NCBI RefSeq assembly: GCF_964355755.1
Contig: NC_092672.1
Location: forward strand, 37,754,501-37,818,500
From: Antedon mediterranea
Lineage: Eukaryota; Echinodermata; Crinoidea; Comatulida; Antedonidae
Direction of reading: 5' to 3'
DNA length: 64,000 nt
Position numbers and translations under genes: made by a program
Notes under the pieces: model-generated
Seen by the model: the letters and a program-made list of their open reading frames with translations, nothing else
Databases searched by the model: none
Told to the model about the DNA's origin: nothing
Shown here: one piece after another, positions 1 through 13,200 of the stretch
Layout of the letters: every line of letters starts with the position of its first letter
Position numbering within the stretch: the stretch's first letter is position 1

Positions 1-98
1 ATACACATTTTTTGGAAATTAAGATCCGTTTTTATAACTTTTAAAAGTAGTAAATCAGTCTTGTTTTGTCTAGCATTGTGTACAAACCATATATTTAG

Positions 99-3000
99 TG
101 TATCAAATGGTAACTTCAATGTAAGGGTTGATTGTACTGATGCTCCAGCCTGTGCTATGGCAAGAGGATCAAGTGTCCAGTCTATAGGTAAGATATCACA
201 TTAATTGTTGATTTGTGCTTATTAAATAGTGGAGCTGTCCAATTCTAAAGTCCAATGTTCAATCCTGACCTGGGTGGAACTGTCTAAGCCTCAAACAAGA
301 CTTATTTTATAATTATAGTTTATCCATCATCATGTACTGTAATAATGCAAACATTTTAATATCTCTAAACATTTAGTTTAAATACTGATGTATTCTTAAT
401 TCATTACTTAATATCTGGTGTTCAGACACACAGACACGTATCATAGCTCAGCATGAGGGCTCCTTGATTGTCAGCATACGCTGTTCAGGGTCACCCGCTA
501 TCAATAAAGTGAAATTAAAAATGAAAAAGTGTTTATGGTTTGAATAAATTGTGTCATTAGGTGTTTGTTATGATGTGGTGAATGACATGATATGGACATG
601 TTCAAATGATTGGATTGATCAGTGGTACAATCCTGGACTTAGAGCTCCTCATCATGTTCATCGGCAACTTGGAGTAGAACCACTTCCTCAGCTGCAACCG
701 CCTACAGGTTATTGACCTCTTTATTATCTGTTTTTGTTGCTTACTTTGTTTGTTACAAGCATTACACACAAAATAATGAAAACAAAGTTACACTGCAGAT
801 AGAATGATGAACAGTACATAACATCATGTAACAATACACGTTTGAGTGTCTTAATTTATATCAAAGCATTTGCTTAATTCCCAGTAATATTATGCTTAAG
901 CTTGAAATACAGTTCATTTATTATGGAGTACCACACAAAGTCTGTAGAGTGTTAGAATATGTGATAATTTTGCTATAAGTGAATAGCGGTTTCCTAAAGC
1001 CTTGCCTACACTATCAAACTTTATGTGACAAAAAAAATGTGATGTGCCCATATATGGACATGATGTCATATCACTACCATATTTTGGCATATTACTACTG
1101 TATTTTGGCATATTACTACTGTATTTGGACACAATACACTTTTTTTGATAGTGTAGAAAGAGCTTAAGAGAAAAGCTTTACTTACTTACTGTATAACATT
1201 CTTCCAGAAGATTCGTTGCCAATATCTGACGTGATTAGCCAACTTCTTCTTCACATTGGAAGTACATGCTGCCATAAAGCTCACAGTGACCTCTTGATGA
1301 CCTCTCTTGGACGCATCCTTCTTGGACAACAAGTTGTGGACATGCCATTCCTAATTCGAGTCTACCAGATCTTGAAAATTGCCCTTGATACCGGTAACAT
1401 GCAGACGGCACAGTGTATGTTGATGGTATCACAGGTAGTGATTAAATCCTCTATGTTCAAAAGAAAGACAGAGGTTGAGATACAGCTACTGAAGAACAAT
1501 CGAGAAGCTCTCTGGTACATCTTGACGGCTAATGATGATCGTATTACAGAAGGAGCACAGAGAGAGGCCTGTCTTGTTCTTAGGTTAGTCTCTGGCTAAC
1601 TTACTATTTACAGTAGAACCTAAATTAGTGCAATAAGTTAAGAGAATGAGTGAGAATGTTCAATAATGCCAGCATAGCCACTATAATGGATATAACTTGT
1701 GTTTCTTATTAAATTACAGTGCTGGGCTGACTGTTCTCTACCCAACACAACAAGAGCAAACGTCATTGATTCACCAGCTGTTAAGTTGTAGTGACACCAC
1801 CCCGGCATTGAGTAAATTAAGTGATGTACTACTGGTGAATTTATCTCAACAATTAAGACAAGAATGGAATGATAAGGAACAGCCTGTCAAGTAAGATATT
1901 GTTTAGTTTTGGATTGAGAACACAAATTTAGCATCTTCTTAAGAATTGAACTTAATGATACTTATTTTAACTACTACAAAGTACTGTACAACCAGAAACT
2001 TTCGCGACATGAAACTTTAACGAATTGGTTACATCGGCCATTTTCGCGACATAAAACTTTCGCTAAATTGAAAAATAATGTACCAGTAAATTCTGTAACA
2101 ATATCGTGTATGCGCGACCTTTGTGTTATAAAGACGCTAATGTGTAAGCTACATAGGCCTATTGTATGTTCTAAAAATTATTCTCGGCATGACATATTCA
2201 CGAATTTCACACGAGTTTAATGTGTACAAAAGTTGCTTGTTTTACAGTATTGCACCAGGAAGCTATATTTATTCTTACTCCTATTCTGAACTAATGTTAA
2301 GTACGTTGAGAACAATTTGTAAAAATATAGGGGAAAAAAAAAACTGTATACAATAATTTAGTTTGTTGTTACCATTTCAATGAAAAACACTATGTTCAAT
2401 TTATCCTAAAGCTCTGTCTACACTATCAAACTAGTTCAATAAAAAAAAGTGTGATGTGGCCAAATATGGTAGTGATGTGGCCAAATATGGTAGTGCTATG
2501 ACATTTGATAGTGTAGTCAGAGCCTAACATATGATTCTTCTTTTCAATCGTAGGCTAAGTGATGAATTAGTTAATTATATTTTGAGGATAACAGTGAAAG
2601 AATCCTGTATTCTGCTCAAGAATTGTCTAACATTACCTGATGACGAGTTTCAAGTATTTCTTGCTGGCACACCAGTAAGTTTATTAATCTTTACATTGAT
2701 GTTTGATAAATATTTCTTTTTAATGAAAATACAAGGCCGTCTGAAATTTTCAGTTTTCAACATCAACCTCAATTTCCCAGCCCAGATCGTTGTATTTTAT
2801 ATTAATAATTATATTTAAAGCATCTTTAGCAAGTTCAAACCCAGTGTTATACTTATTCTTGATTCTTGAAGCCAATATAACTTTTTTTTTTATTTTTGTT
2901 TGATCATATTATTAAATATCTATGGTGCATACGTTACCATTTTATATTTACAATTTATGTGATGTTTACAATTTATGTTATGTTTTATTTACTCATATGT

Positions 3001-4211
3001 ATTTATAATTGTCTTTTATATATTTATAATTGTCTTTTAATGTAAAGCAATCAATTAGCTGCTTTATATTTTTTACCATAATAAATAAATTTAAAAAAAT
3101 TATAGCAAAGTGATTTTTCTCTTTTTAATTGCAGCATGCATCACCATGTCTTCAGTATATCATGGGAATACTGACATACCAGACAAGAAATTTGATCCTA
3201 AGCTCAACAGAATCAGAGGCAGCTGTTGAAGACCAAGAGAATGGCAATTCTTCACTAGAACCAGAGTCATCGTTTCTAGGCCTAGCTTCCAGCATTTTGA
3301 AAGGCAGTGAAAAGGTAACAGATAATTCAAAGAAATATCAACACTTCACTCTGAAAAGAACTGTTGAGTATCTCGATGTTTCGATCAATATGCTTTGATC
3401 GTCCTCAGTAGTGAGAATGCAGAAAGTCCAGGAAACTGGGAATATAAGCGAAATAGGGTGGTACTGGTGTGAAAGCTAAAAACAATAGCAATTACAAACC
3501 TTCAAACAATGTATGTATGTATGTAACATTAATTCAAACTGGTTAATTTAGCACCTGAAATTCTCTTCCCTTGTTTCAGGTTTTAGAAGTCCTCCTAGAC
3601 GTTGTTGGTAACCTGGTAAATGAAGAAGGCAAGACATCAACTAGCAGAATAGAAGGACTGGAAAGAGTGTTGAAGGGAACTGTATTAGGGCACCTATTGC
3701 CGCTAATAACCACCTCTCTAACGCATCCCAAGTTGTGTTGTCTTAGCGTTGTAAAACAACTGATGCCTCAACTAGTACAGCTTGTTCTGTTGAGCAGTAA
3801 GGTGAGATGTTATATAGTTAAGCTCTGTCTACACTATCAAACTAGTTTGACAAAAAAAGTGTGATGTGCCCCAAATATGGGAGTGATATGCTTAAATATG
3901 GTAGTGATATGACATGACATGATGTCTATATATGAGCACATCACATTTGTTTGTCACATAAAGTTGGATAGTGCAGACAGAGCTTTACATTAGGAACCAA
4001 TTCTATGCTGATTCTAAACAATGTCTCAAATGTCTCTGCCTGGCTCAAATGTCACAATACATGGTTTCATCTTATTTATTGTAAAGTTACCTTGTGTCAT
4101 TTTGATTTACAATTTTAGAACTGTGTTTTACTTTCTCTAATAGGTTGCACTCTGCTTGAAGAAGTACATTGGAAATTCTGATGATTGTTCAGGGAAACTC
4201 TACACATCCAG
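99..4211 (+). CDS. HECTD4: HECTD4 exons, N-proximal helical region
   Basis: Exons: 99-187, 561-707, 1208-1583, 1720-1890, 2554-2674, 3135-3314, 3580-3801, 4144-4211 (window residues about 1-458). The first two exons encode VCYDVVNDMIWTCSNDWID, a conserved block of the family. The later ones are leucine-rich helical sequence typical of an armadillo-like scaffold. Phases match at every junction: 187 ends in phase 1 and completes a Gly codon with 561; 1583, 1890 and 4211 end in phase 2. No catalytic residues are expected here. Introns carry MITE copies at 998-1164, 2410-2524 and 3821-3984. Intron 1891-2553 also holds two nearby copies of a TTTCGCGACAT-containing phrase around 2000-2060 that I cannot assign. 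Confidence 0.88.
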
Positions 4212-7200
4212 GTATATACATGATATAATTGATGATACAGTAATTGGGTTTACTAAGGTGCTCTATAATTTGACTCTGATTACTATTAGCTATTGCATAC
4301 CTAGAAGGAGGACAGTAAAGAATATCCTGCTGTAAGTGCACACCAGTGGCAGATCCAGGGCCTAAGTGCTGAACTTAAATTAATGCCCTTTCTTTGTCCT
4401 GTGTGCACAACAATTACACTGTATTTGTTTGTTTGTTTAATTGTAGTACATCTGAGAGTAAAAGTGGATTCCTGGGTGGTTTCAAGATTCCTGCTCCTTG
4501 GTCATCTGGCAAAGTTGTTGAGACAATTCATCCTGTGCGGGACAACTATAAGTTTAGAGAAACCATCCACATACCAGGTGCACGGTGTTTGTACCTTAGA
4601 TTTGAGCCCAGGTGTGCGTCGCAGTATGACTATGATAAGGTACGTGATACCAAAGTATGAGGTTGCCGTTTTTCAACTTCAGTAGCTAATAACGTTAAAC
4701 CGATTTTCCACCAGGCGGATTTGTTCGCGTGAATCGAAAGTGACAGTTTATATGCATACGTAGAGAGGGAAAAATACGTAAGATGGAAAAATAAATACGC
4801 ATGCGTATAAGCTGATGATTTTTTTTTTTTTTAAACAGAATAATAGTAAAACTAATAACAAGGATGTAGGTGCTAAGTGCTCAATGATTTGTTTAATCAT
4901 CAAAGATCTAGTTTATATAGTTTATTTATTATTTAATCAATTTTGATTTGTATTATAGGTTGTTATCTATGCTGGACCAACATCTAGTTCAAGAAAAGTG
5001 GCCGAGTATGGTGGGAACACATACGGATATGGAAGTAGAAGTGTGCTTGGTTCTGGTTGGCCTAAAGATCTTGTCAAGGTAAACATACACTTTTTAACTT
5101 TAATTCTATTGCAAAAAAACGAATTTAGCCGGTCCTAAATTCCCTCTCTAATTGTTTGTAGGTTGAGGGCAGCACAGTGACTTTCACATTTGAGATGCGT
5201 AGTGGTCGTGAGCACAATACTCCCGATAAGGCATTGTGGGGATTTAGCTGTATGGTGAGGGCGCACGAAAGTTCAGAGCTACCATCCAATCATCTTCCAT
5301 TTATTGTTGATATTGCTCTTGGCCTAGCAGTGCTGACCTGCACACACCTACATGTATTGTATGATGGGCCAAAGGAGACAAAACATGAGAAACAATGCCA
5401 ACATATTTTGAATTCTAAAATATTACGCAGGTAGGTACACATGCTCTATTTCATACCAGAGTTTGTATTCTGTATTTTACATAAGTTAAAGTTTATCAAC
5501 ACAAACTAATATTTTTATTTTAAAAAAAGGTATTATGATTGTTATATATTAATTTGTTAGATGTGTATGGCAGACATCATCTACTGGTGCTAAAGCTTTC
5601 AAGATTCCAGCCCCTGTGGCACGCATTCAATTGTCTAAAGATGTTCTGCAGAGACTTAAGAAGTTGTCAGGAAAAACAGAACCAACTTTAAGACCAAGTG
5701 CTAAGTAAGACCTTCAACTTTTCTAAATTTGTGGACCTCCAACCTTTGTTTGGATGTCTTCGTTCCATGTCCAGTGCCGTAACAGCTATGAGCACTCACT
5801 GGAGCTTTCGGGAATCCCTGAGATGTGCCCAGAGAAAAAAACAGGCATTAAAATATGCCTAAAATGCTAAAAACTCCCAAGGTCTCCAGCATTGGAACTT
5901 GGAGGGCCACTTAGGTTTCCTAAACCAGGGATCTCAGGCCTTTGCGTTACGCCACTGAGTGGTCCTCTCCTTTTCTCCAGTCTATTTACATGCTTCTCTA
6001 TATTAATTTGATGTTGCAGAGAAGTTATCCAACCTGAAGTGCTACAAGAGGTAATCCTATCAGCTGTTATCAAACACCTCAACTTACAGCACCAAGTTCA
6101 TTCACACTCGGAGGAAGATGGGGAAAGAATGAAACTAATAAATACCGTTCAAGAAATCTACAAGAGAATTTATGCACTAGAACGTCAACTGCAGGTTAGT
6201 ATTAAATTGAACATTGCACCAGCTTATGAAAAGACATGCTTTTGACCATATATAGGCATATCATCATACTATAAGAGAATATACTAACCATATTAGGAGT
6301 TATGCTTGTGTATAACTATTAGTTTGAAATATCTTGACAATATGAGTGTATTTATGTTTGTAGGCCATGTGTGAGTTGGAACAAAAATGGAGAAATGATG
6401 TTGAAGAAATGAAGAATTTAGAATCCGCAACTGAGAACTACACTCCATTCTTTGCTGATTATCATCACCAGGAGGTTTGTTACCTACTTTCTGCAATTGT
6501 ATTTGCAATTATGTTAATGTAGGTAAAGTAAAAGACAAATGACTGGATCAGAGATAATCATATCAAATGATAGAATTAGATCAGACATCCTTACAAACAA
6601 AATTATCTGATTTCTAAATTGAATTGTTAAAGATGTATTGTCCCCCAAAAACATGAAAAATGAAGATTAATTAAATCAGACTTTGAATATGTTATTTTAT
6701 AGTTTTAATAAAGTCACTTCCATAGAAAAAAAAAGAAAAAAATTATGTTTACACTTATAAAATGACAAAATAAATGGTTAAATTCAACCAAAAGTCCACT
6801 GGCTGGCAGCCAATTTGACCATTGTTTTGCTTTAAATTACAGTTTTTTTCAGGTAAATACATTTTTTTTCGATCCTATGTTTGGTCAAAGTGGATAACTA
6901 TTATGTTACATTAAAATGGCATATTCAACAAAAATTTTTGTTAAGAATTATTTTTCCAGGGGGTCTTTAATCAACATATCTGTCTAATTTCGTATTTTTT
7001 TCTCATGACTATACAGTCCAATACATAAAGTTCAGTGTTATTAAAAGTGTCTACTATCTTTTCTTTTCAGACTAAGTTATATGAACTTGAGATGCTATGT
7101 TACATTATTGATGTACCATTGGATATTATAAACCAAGAAAAGTCAGTCAAAGTGCTAAGGTATGCAATAGCTAATACATATTAATGTACTAGTGTTTTTG

Positions 7201-10200
7201 CCTATTCTGTATATTATTTCAGGTTAACTGCAGTATGTCCTATGTCTTATGTATATGTTTGTCCTGTTGAACATGAGTGAAGTGGAATAGTGGATGTGGA
7301 TTACAATCTTGTTTATTTTTAATTACTTTATATGTAATTTTACTTTCTATGGACCAGAGATTCCAAATAAAAGATTGAATGAAATGAATAAACAAATGTG
7401 GTCTCAGGTCGAATTGAATTTCAATATATATAAATAATCTCCTCATTAACTTTCTGTATTCAATATGTTGCAGAGAGAAACTTGAAAAGGAAGTGAAAAT
7501 TAGTGACATTAGACCCAAACTAAGCAGAGTGAAAGCACTTGTTGCTGGAATTATAGAAAGAGCCGAATTACTGTTACTTGTTACTATAGCAACCAGAAAA
7601 TGCCCTCCAGAAGGAATATTAAGAAGTGTATCTGATAGCAATGGCCAACAAGTGCTCGGTAAGGCAGAGTTCTGTATTGCATTCAAAAACAAAAACATTC
7701 AAAATAATTTTAGGATTTATGTACTTATAATATCAAATAATACACTAATATTTTGATGTTCATGTATATATTTTTAGCCCGAAGTGTTAGTAAAGATTCA
7801 AGCAAGAAATCCAGTGTGTCCTCTGCTTACTCACGCAGTGTTTCTGTTCCATCTGGGCTACGACAAAAAACACAGTCACGATACCATAAGTAAGTGAAAA
7901 GTAAATCCTGCCTTGCTCAATGCCAAACTTAAGTTTGACATTGCTACATGAGCCTTTGTGAATAATTCAATAAAGTAAGTTTTCATATTTTAATCAAAGG
8001 CGACTGGAAAGAGAAGGTTCCGTTTCACTGTTACAAGATTCAGTATTAAAAGAGGACCAGGAAGGCTTACCTGCATACTTAACATTTCTAGATGACATTC
8101 TTACATTTATTGGAACCAATCCTGAATGCACTGTGAGTTATTTTATTATTTTTAAATAACTGATGAGATCAAGTTTATAGATTCTTTCAGTTTTGCTTCA
8201 CAAGTAAACCGTACGCTTTCTACGACCCATGTTAATAGCATCCATGCTTCATAGTATCACACTTCTTGGTGCTGCAAACACAAACAATTGATAAATTAAA
8301 ACATTTTTAATTTTGTTACAGTACATATTGCGAAACAATAGCATCATGCTGAAACAATTTGTATTTCAATGAAAAATTTGAAACAAATATATCATTGGAA
8401 ACATCACAATTTAGCCAAAAAAATATATATATTTTTAGCCCGAAAAAAGGTGTAATAAACATATAGAAATAACTAATTAGCTTTCTTAATATCTTAAAAT
8501 CCACTTTGTGAGGCACCTCTGTGCAAAATTTAAAAAATATCTAATGACATGAATATTATTTTTATGTAGGTGTCATGCCAGACATTCTTAGCAGCTGCTA
8601 AGGTACGGCAAGAACGTGCTGAGAGTCGTAAGCAGGCTCTAGGACACATACGAGAACTTCTCAATGCAGCTTGTAGAATTGGAGAGGGTACACACTTAAT
8701 TGTAGCAGTAACATTAGTACTGCAACATGGACCAAAGTAAGTTAGCTAACCTCTCATTTCATACTGTACTTTATAGAGTTTTTTTTTTAATTATTAATCT
8801 TTTATTTTATAAAAAACAATGTCACATATCACAAATATCATATCTCGTGGCTCATGGCCAAATTGCACATGATTTAGGAAGCGAGAAAAACAAAATGAAG
8901 AATATTGGACTACAAGCAAAATGTTTTGTTTTACCAAAAGGGTCTTTTGTAAAACCATTGTTCATAATGCCATTTTGTATTTATGTATAGAATTAGAGAG
9001 CTGTATTGTGGGGGTATGGTGGAAGACATCCGACAGGCCTTCTTGGAAACGATGACATCAGTGGTGAAATTAGCAGCTATGCAGCCACTGGCATGCGGCA
9101 ATAGTATAGCACTGTTATGTACAATACCATACACAAGAAATGAGGAACAGTGTTTAGTAGATAGTGGTCTAGTTCAACTGCTTGATCAACTGTGTAGCCT
9201 TGGCACGGCTGACACTGGTGGATCCGCTATGCAAGGGAATAGGCTACATGTTTCAACTCTAGCATGGGCTGGCTTTCAGGTACACAATACTCATTTGTTT
9301 GTGGTAAAACCATATGAAATTGACAGGAGGGTTTTAAAAAGCAAACGGTACATTTACAGGTAGTTTATTGTAAGCATTTATTGGATTGGTACTATATGTA
9401 CAGTATATATTTGCCTTTAAAAATGTAGTAAGAGGTATAACAACATATTAGTTCACCTTTGACCTTCCATAGCGATAGTCTTTTGCATCGATATAATTTG
9501 CTGGACGGAAGTGAGCAGGAAAATCCATCTTTAAAGTTGCCCATCCAGGCTAAAGCTTATTTTACCCACTCACAACGCCTGAAAGTATTTACAGATAAAT
9601 TATCAAAATATTTGTGCCAGTCAATGCAAGTTGAGATATAGTTAGCGAATGAAAATCTAAATTATGTAAATTGTTCATTCTAGGTGCTAGCTAATCGCTG
9701 TGTATCCTGGGAGAGTACTGAGGATTTACCACATGACTTTGGCCACACAGGCCTAGCACGGCATGTGTCTGCTCTGCTAACAAACCATTTAGCAAGGGCA
9801 ACTGATAACAAGGGAAATGAGGCTGCAGGGAGTGAGGCCCTTCAAGAAGTGCTTTCACTGCTAAACGATTTATCAAGGTGAGTTATATGGTAGGAGCTAA
9901 ACCATGTTTCTGTCCAACCTTTTGTTGTTGAGTGTGAGAAATGGGAGAGCATATAACAGTCTCAACAAACAGCGTAAATTAAAACTCCTTGAAAAGAAAA
10001 TAGAAAACGATTTATCAAGGTTAGTTATATGGTAGGAAAAGAAAAGTCAATGTGGACCTTACAAAACACCTTTCTTCCATACATTACATTGTGTTCAAAT
10101 CGCCTACTCTAACTACATGTGTATAACGTGAAAAGGTGTTGATTGGTTGAGTGGGCTTGTATCATAACGCTGGTTGGGGAAATACAAAAATATATATATA

Positions 10201-13200
10201 TATATATGATAAGCTACATGTTTTATTTCCTTTAGGAGCCGAATGGGACGTTCAATTCTAAGCCAACCAGCTTGTGTCTCAAAGCTTCTCTCACTACTAC
10301 TAGACCAGCGTCCTTCCCCCAAGCTGGTGCTCATTATCTTACAGCTATGCAGGGTAGCATTACCTCTGATGAATGCTGATGATTGTGAGAAGGTAGAGTT
10401 ACCTCCTTGGGGTCAGGATGTGACCTCATTTGGAGGTCAGGATGAGGCCTTGTCAGATCCACCTGCTAAAATTGCGAGTTTACTATTAGCTAAACTTGGT
10501 GACTACATTGTTCCAGGTAAGTCTTGTTGATTGGTAAATGTGTGAGTATTTATATGTGATACTAAAGAAAGACATTCAAATGTCAAATATTATCTAGTCA
10601 GCAGTCTAAAACTCTGTCTCTACACTATCACACTTACTGTGACATAAAAAATGTGATGTGTCCATATATGGACATAATGAGTCATATCACTACACATCAG
10701 ATGTTTGACAGAGCTTAGGACTGAAGTTTGATTTAATTTATATTCAATTTGACAGGCTTCCAGACTACTGCAATAGTTGAACCTTGTGCTTCATATCACT
10801 ACCATATTTGGGCACATCGCTACCATATTTGGGCACATCACATTCTTTTTGTCAAATTAGTTTGATAGTGTGGACAGAGCTTAAGACTAATATTTGATTG
10901 TCAGATGAAGCTAATTTGATATTACATTTTACAGGCTGCCAGACAACTGCAATAGTTGAACCTTGTGCTTCTACACCTGGTTCTGCCTCCAGCAGTTCCA
11001 AAGTGTTGTCATGTGATGAGGATAACGCTGACATGTATGAGGGACAGCTTTCAATATTTGTGCACAAGAGAGCTGATCAAACATCTCATGAAGTCATACA
11101 ACCTTTAATAAGGTGATTAAGAGAATAAAACATTTTAAAACATTAGGGTTGTAGGGCTGACTATGATATACAGTCTTTCCATACATTACATTGTGTTCAA
11201 ATCGCCTACTCAAACTACATGTGTATAACGTGAGGAGGTGTTGATTGGTTGGTTGGGCTTGCATCATAACGCTGGTTGTGCCAATACAAAAATATAAATT
11301 CTTTAAGAGGGAATACATTATCTAGGGTTATACTGACTATGCAATAGAGTAAAAAGAAAGATTCAATCTTGGAATTGTTTATTCAGTATTTTAACATTAT
11401 TTTAAAACTTTTAGTGCTGATGGACGTCCATTTCGCCTCGGAAGTGGACCAAACATGGAACGAGTTGTTCGAATGGATCAAGAACTAAATCGAGTAAGTG
11501 TCTTTCTACAGTATTTTTGGTGTTGGGGAACACATGGGGAACACGATTAAAAATATATACAAATAAATTCATTCTGTACAATGTAGTACAGACTATATTT
11601 GTTTATGATCTAAAAACACTTTTTTTAAATTAGAATGGTAAAACTGAAGTGTTAACAGATGAAGCCAGAGTAGCCATGAGACGTGCCGCACGTTGGGCTC
11701 AATGTGGTCTGGTCCTAAGCTCATGCCCTCCTGTTGAGAACACTGCCACTGATGCTGGCCGCGAAAAAAAGAAAGTCAACTCAGAGTCAGTTTGTAAAGA
11801 AAGAAATACTGAACTGGCACGGTATGAATATTTCTACATCAATCATAATAAAAATTATTGAGAACTGGCATGGTATGGATTCTTATAAATGGGAAACATG
11901 GGGGAAAATAACAAAAGAATATTTGTGAATTATTTGATATATGAATATGGATATTTTCTACAATGAACAAAAGTGTAAACTCCAATGTTAAAATACACTT
12001 TAAAGCACTATCAAACTTTATGTAACAAACAAATCTGATGTGCCCATGTATGGACATGGTGATGTCATATCACAAACATATTTGGGGATCACATTTGTCA
12101 AACTAGTTTGATAGTGTAGACAGAGCTTAAGGAATAAGTCAACACATTTCTCGCACAAAACTGATTATTCCATACCATTGCCAAATGATGATAACCTGTC
12201 ACTTATGTTTTGTTGCAGGACTGACCCTGTACGTCCATTCATCAGTGGACATGTAGCCAACAGCATGGCTGCAGAGGTCATTGCCCTTTTACATGGTCTT
12301 TTAACTGCACCAGAATCTGCCGCTGCTCAAATCTGGGCTTCAGCTGTAGAGAGGGTGAGTATGAATAATTTTGAATAAATTAGAATTCAAATAAAAAGCA
12401 TGCGAATATTGTTCAAAAATGTTTTTATTTATTTGAACAGGTTTTGTCACATTCACTGAGCTTGGTTTCTACCTTGACAACAGCATTATCAACGCACATT
12501 GACCTCTTGACCTCTCACCCACAAGGTGAGATGATTGAAAGCCTAATGTCTGTCTGTCGTCAAGTGGTGGCAGCATTCTGTGCTCTTGGTGGGTTTAAAG
12601 ATAGCATTAAAGTTGGATCGCAAGTTGAGGTATGCTTATGAAATCTTTCATAAAATAAAATTATTATAATTCCAATCTTGATTGTTGTCTCCATGGTTGG
12701 GGCTTAATATTATTTGAGTCAAATAATATGGTTGGTTCCATTGGAATTATTTATACGTTTCGTTTGAAATTTTGTTCCTGAACGGATTAGGCATCGCCAT
12801 GCAATTCTTTTAAAAAAACATTAAAATCACACCTCTTTTCTGAGGCATATGAAATTTATGGATAAATAAAAGAAATCGGATTCTAAATCAGCTACAGTAT
12901 GTGGTTGCTAGTGCCTTGAGCACTTTTAGTGAATATGTGCGCTATATAAATTATTATTATTATCTAGGTAATTGGAGACGGTGCCAGCAGTATTACCGGT
13001 CAGGTTATAAGCATATCAGAGCAGCAAGGTATTGCCACTGTGAACTTTGACACAGCTGATAAAGATGGTATACCCAGATATAATGACACGTTAGAAGTGC
13101 CTTTATCACGCTTACAAACACCTCATGCTCAGGTCAGTTTCCTAAAACAATTTAAGTTTAGACTTGTTTTTAAGCCTACACTATCAAACTAGTTTGATGT

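Noticed and set aside
433-510. A possible extra HECTD4 exon reading RIIAQHEGSLIVSIRCSGSP
   Set aside because: The frame is open and looks plausible, but no donor gives the phase needed by the exon at 561, and the family joins the Gly codon at 187 directly to 561.
4346-4366. CAGTGGCAGATCCAGGGCCT and the similar CAGGGGCGGATGCAGG at 39632 as hAT transposon ends
   Set aside because: The words resemble hAT-type termini, but no inverted partner or 8-bp target duplication could be found.
12780-12966. Possible end of a retroelement (TTGAGCAC and GCGCTATATAAATTATTATT tail)
   Set aside because: The tail resembles those of many invertebrate non-LTR elements, but no coding or head part is recognisable, so the family and borders cannot be supported.
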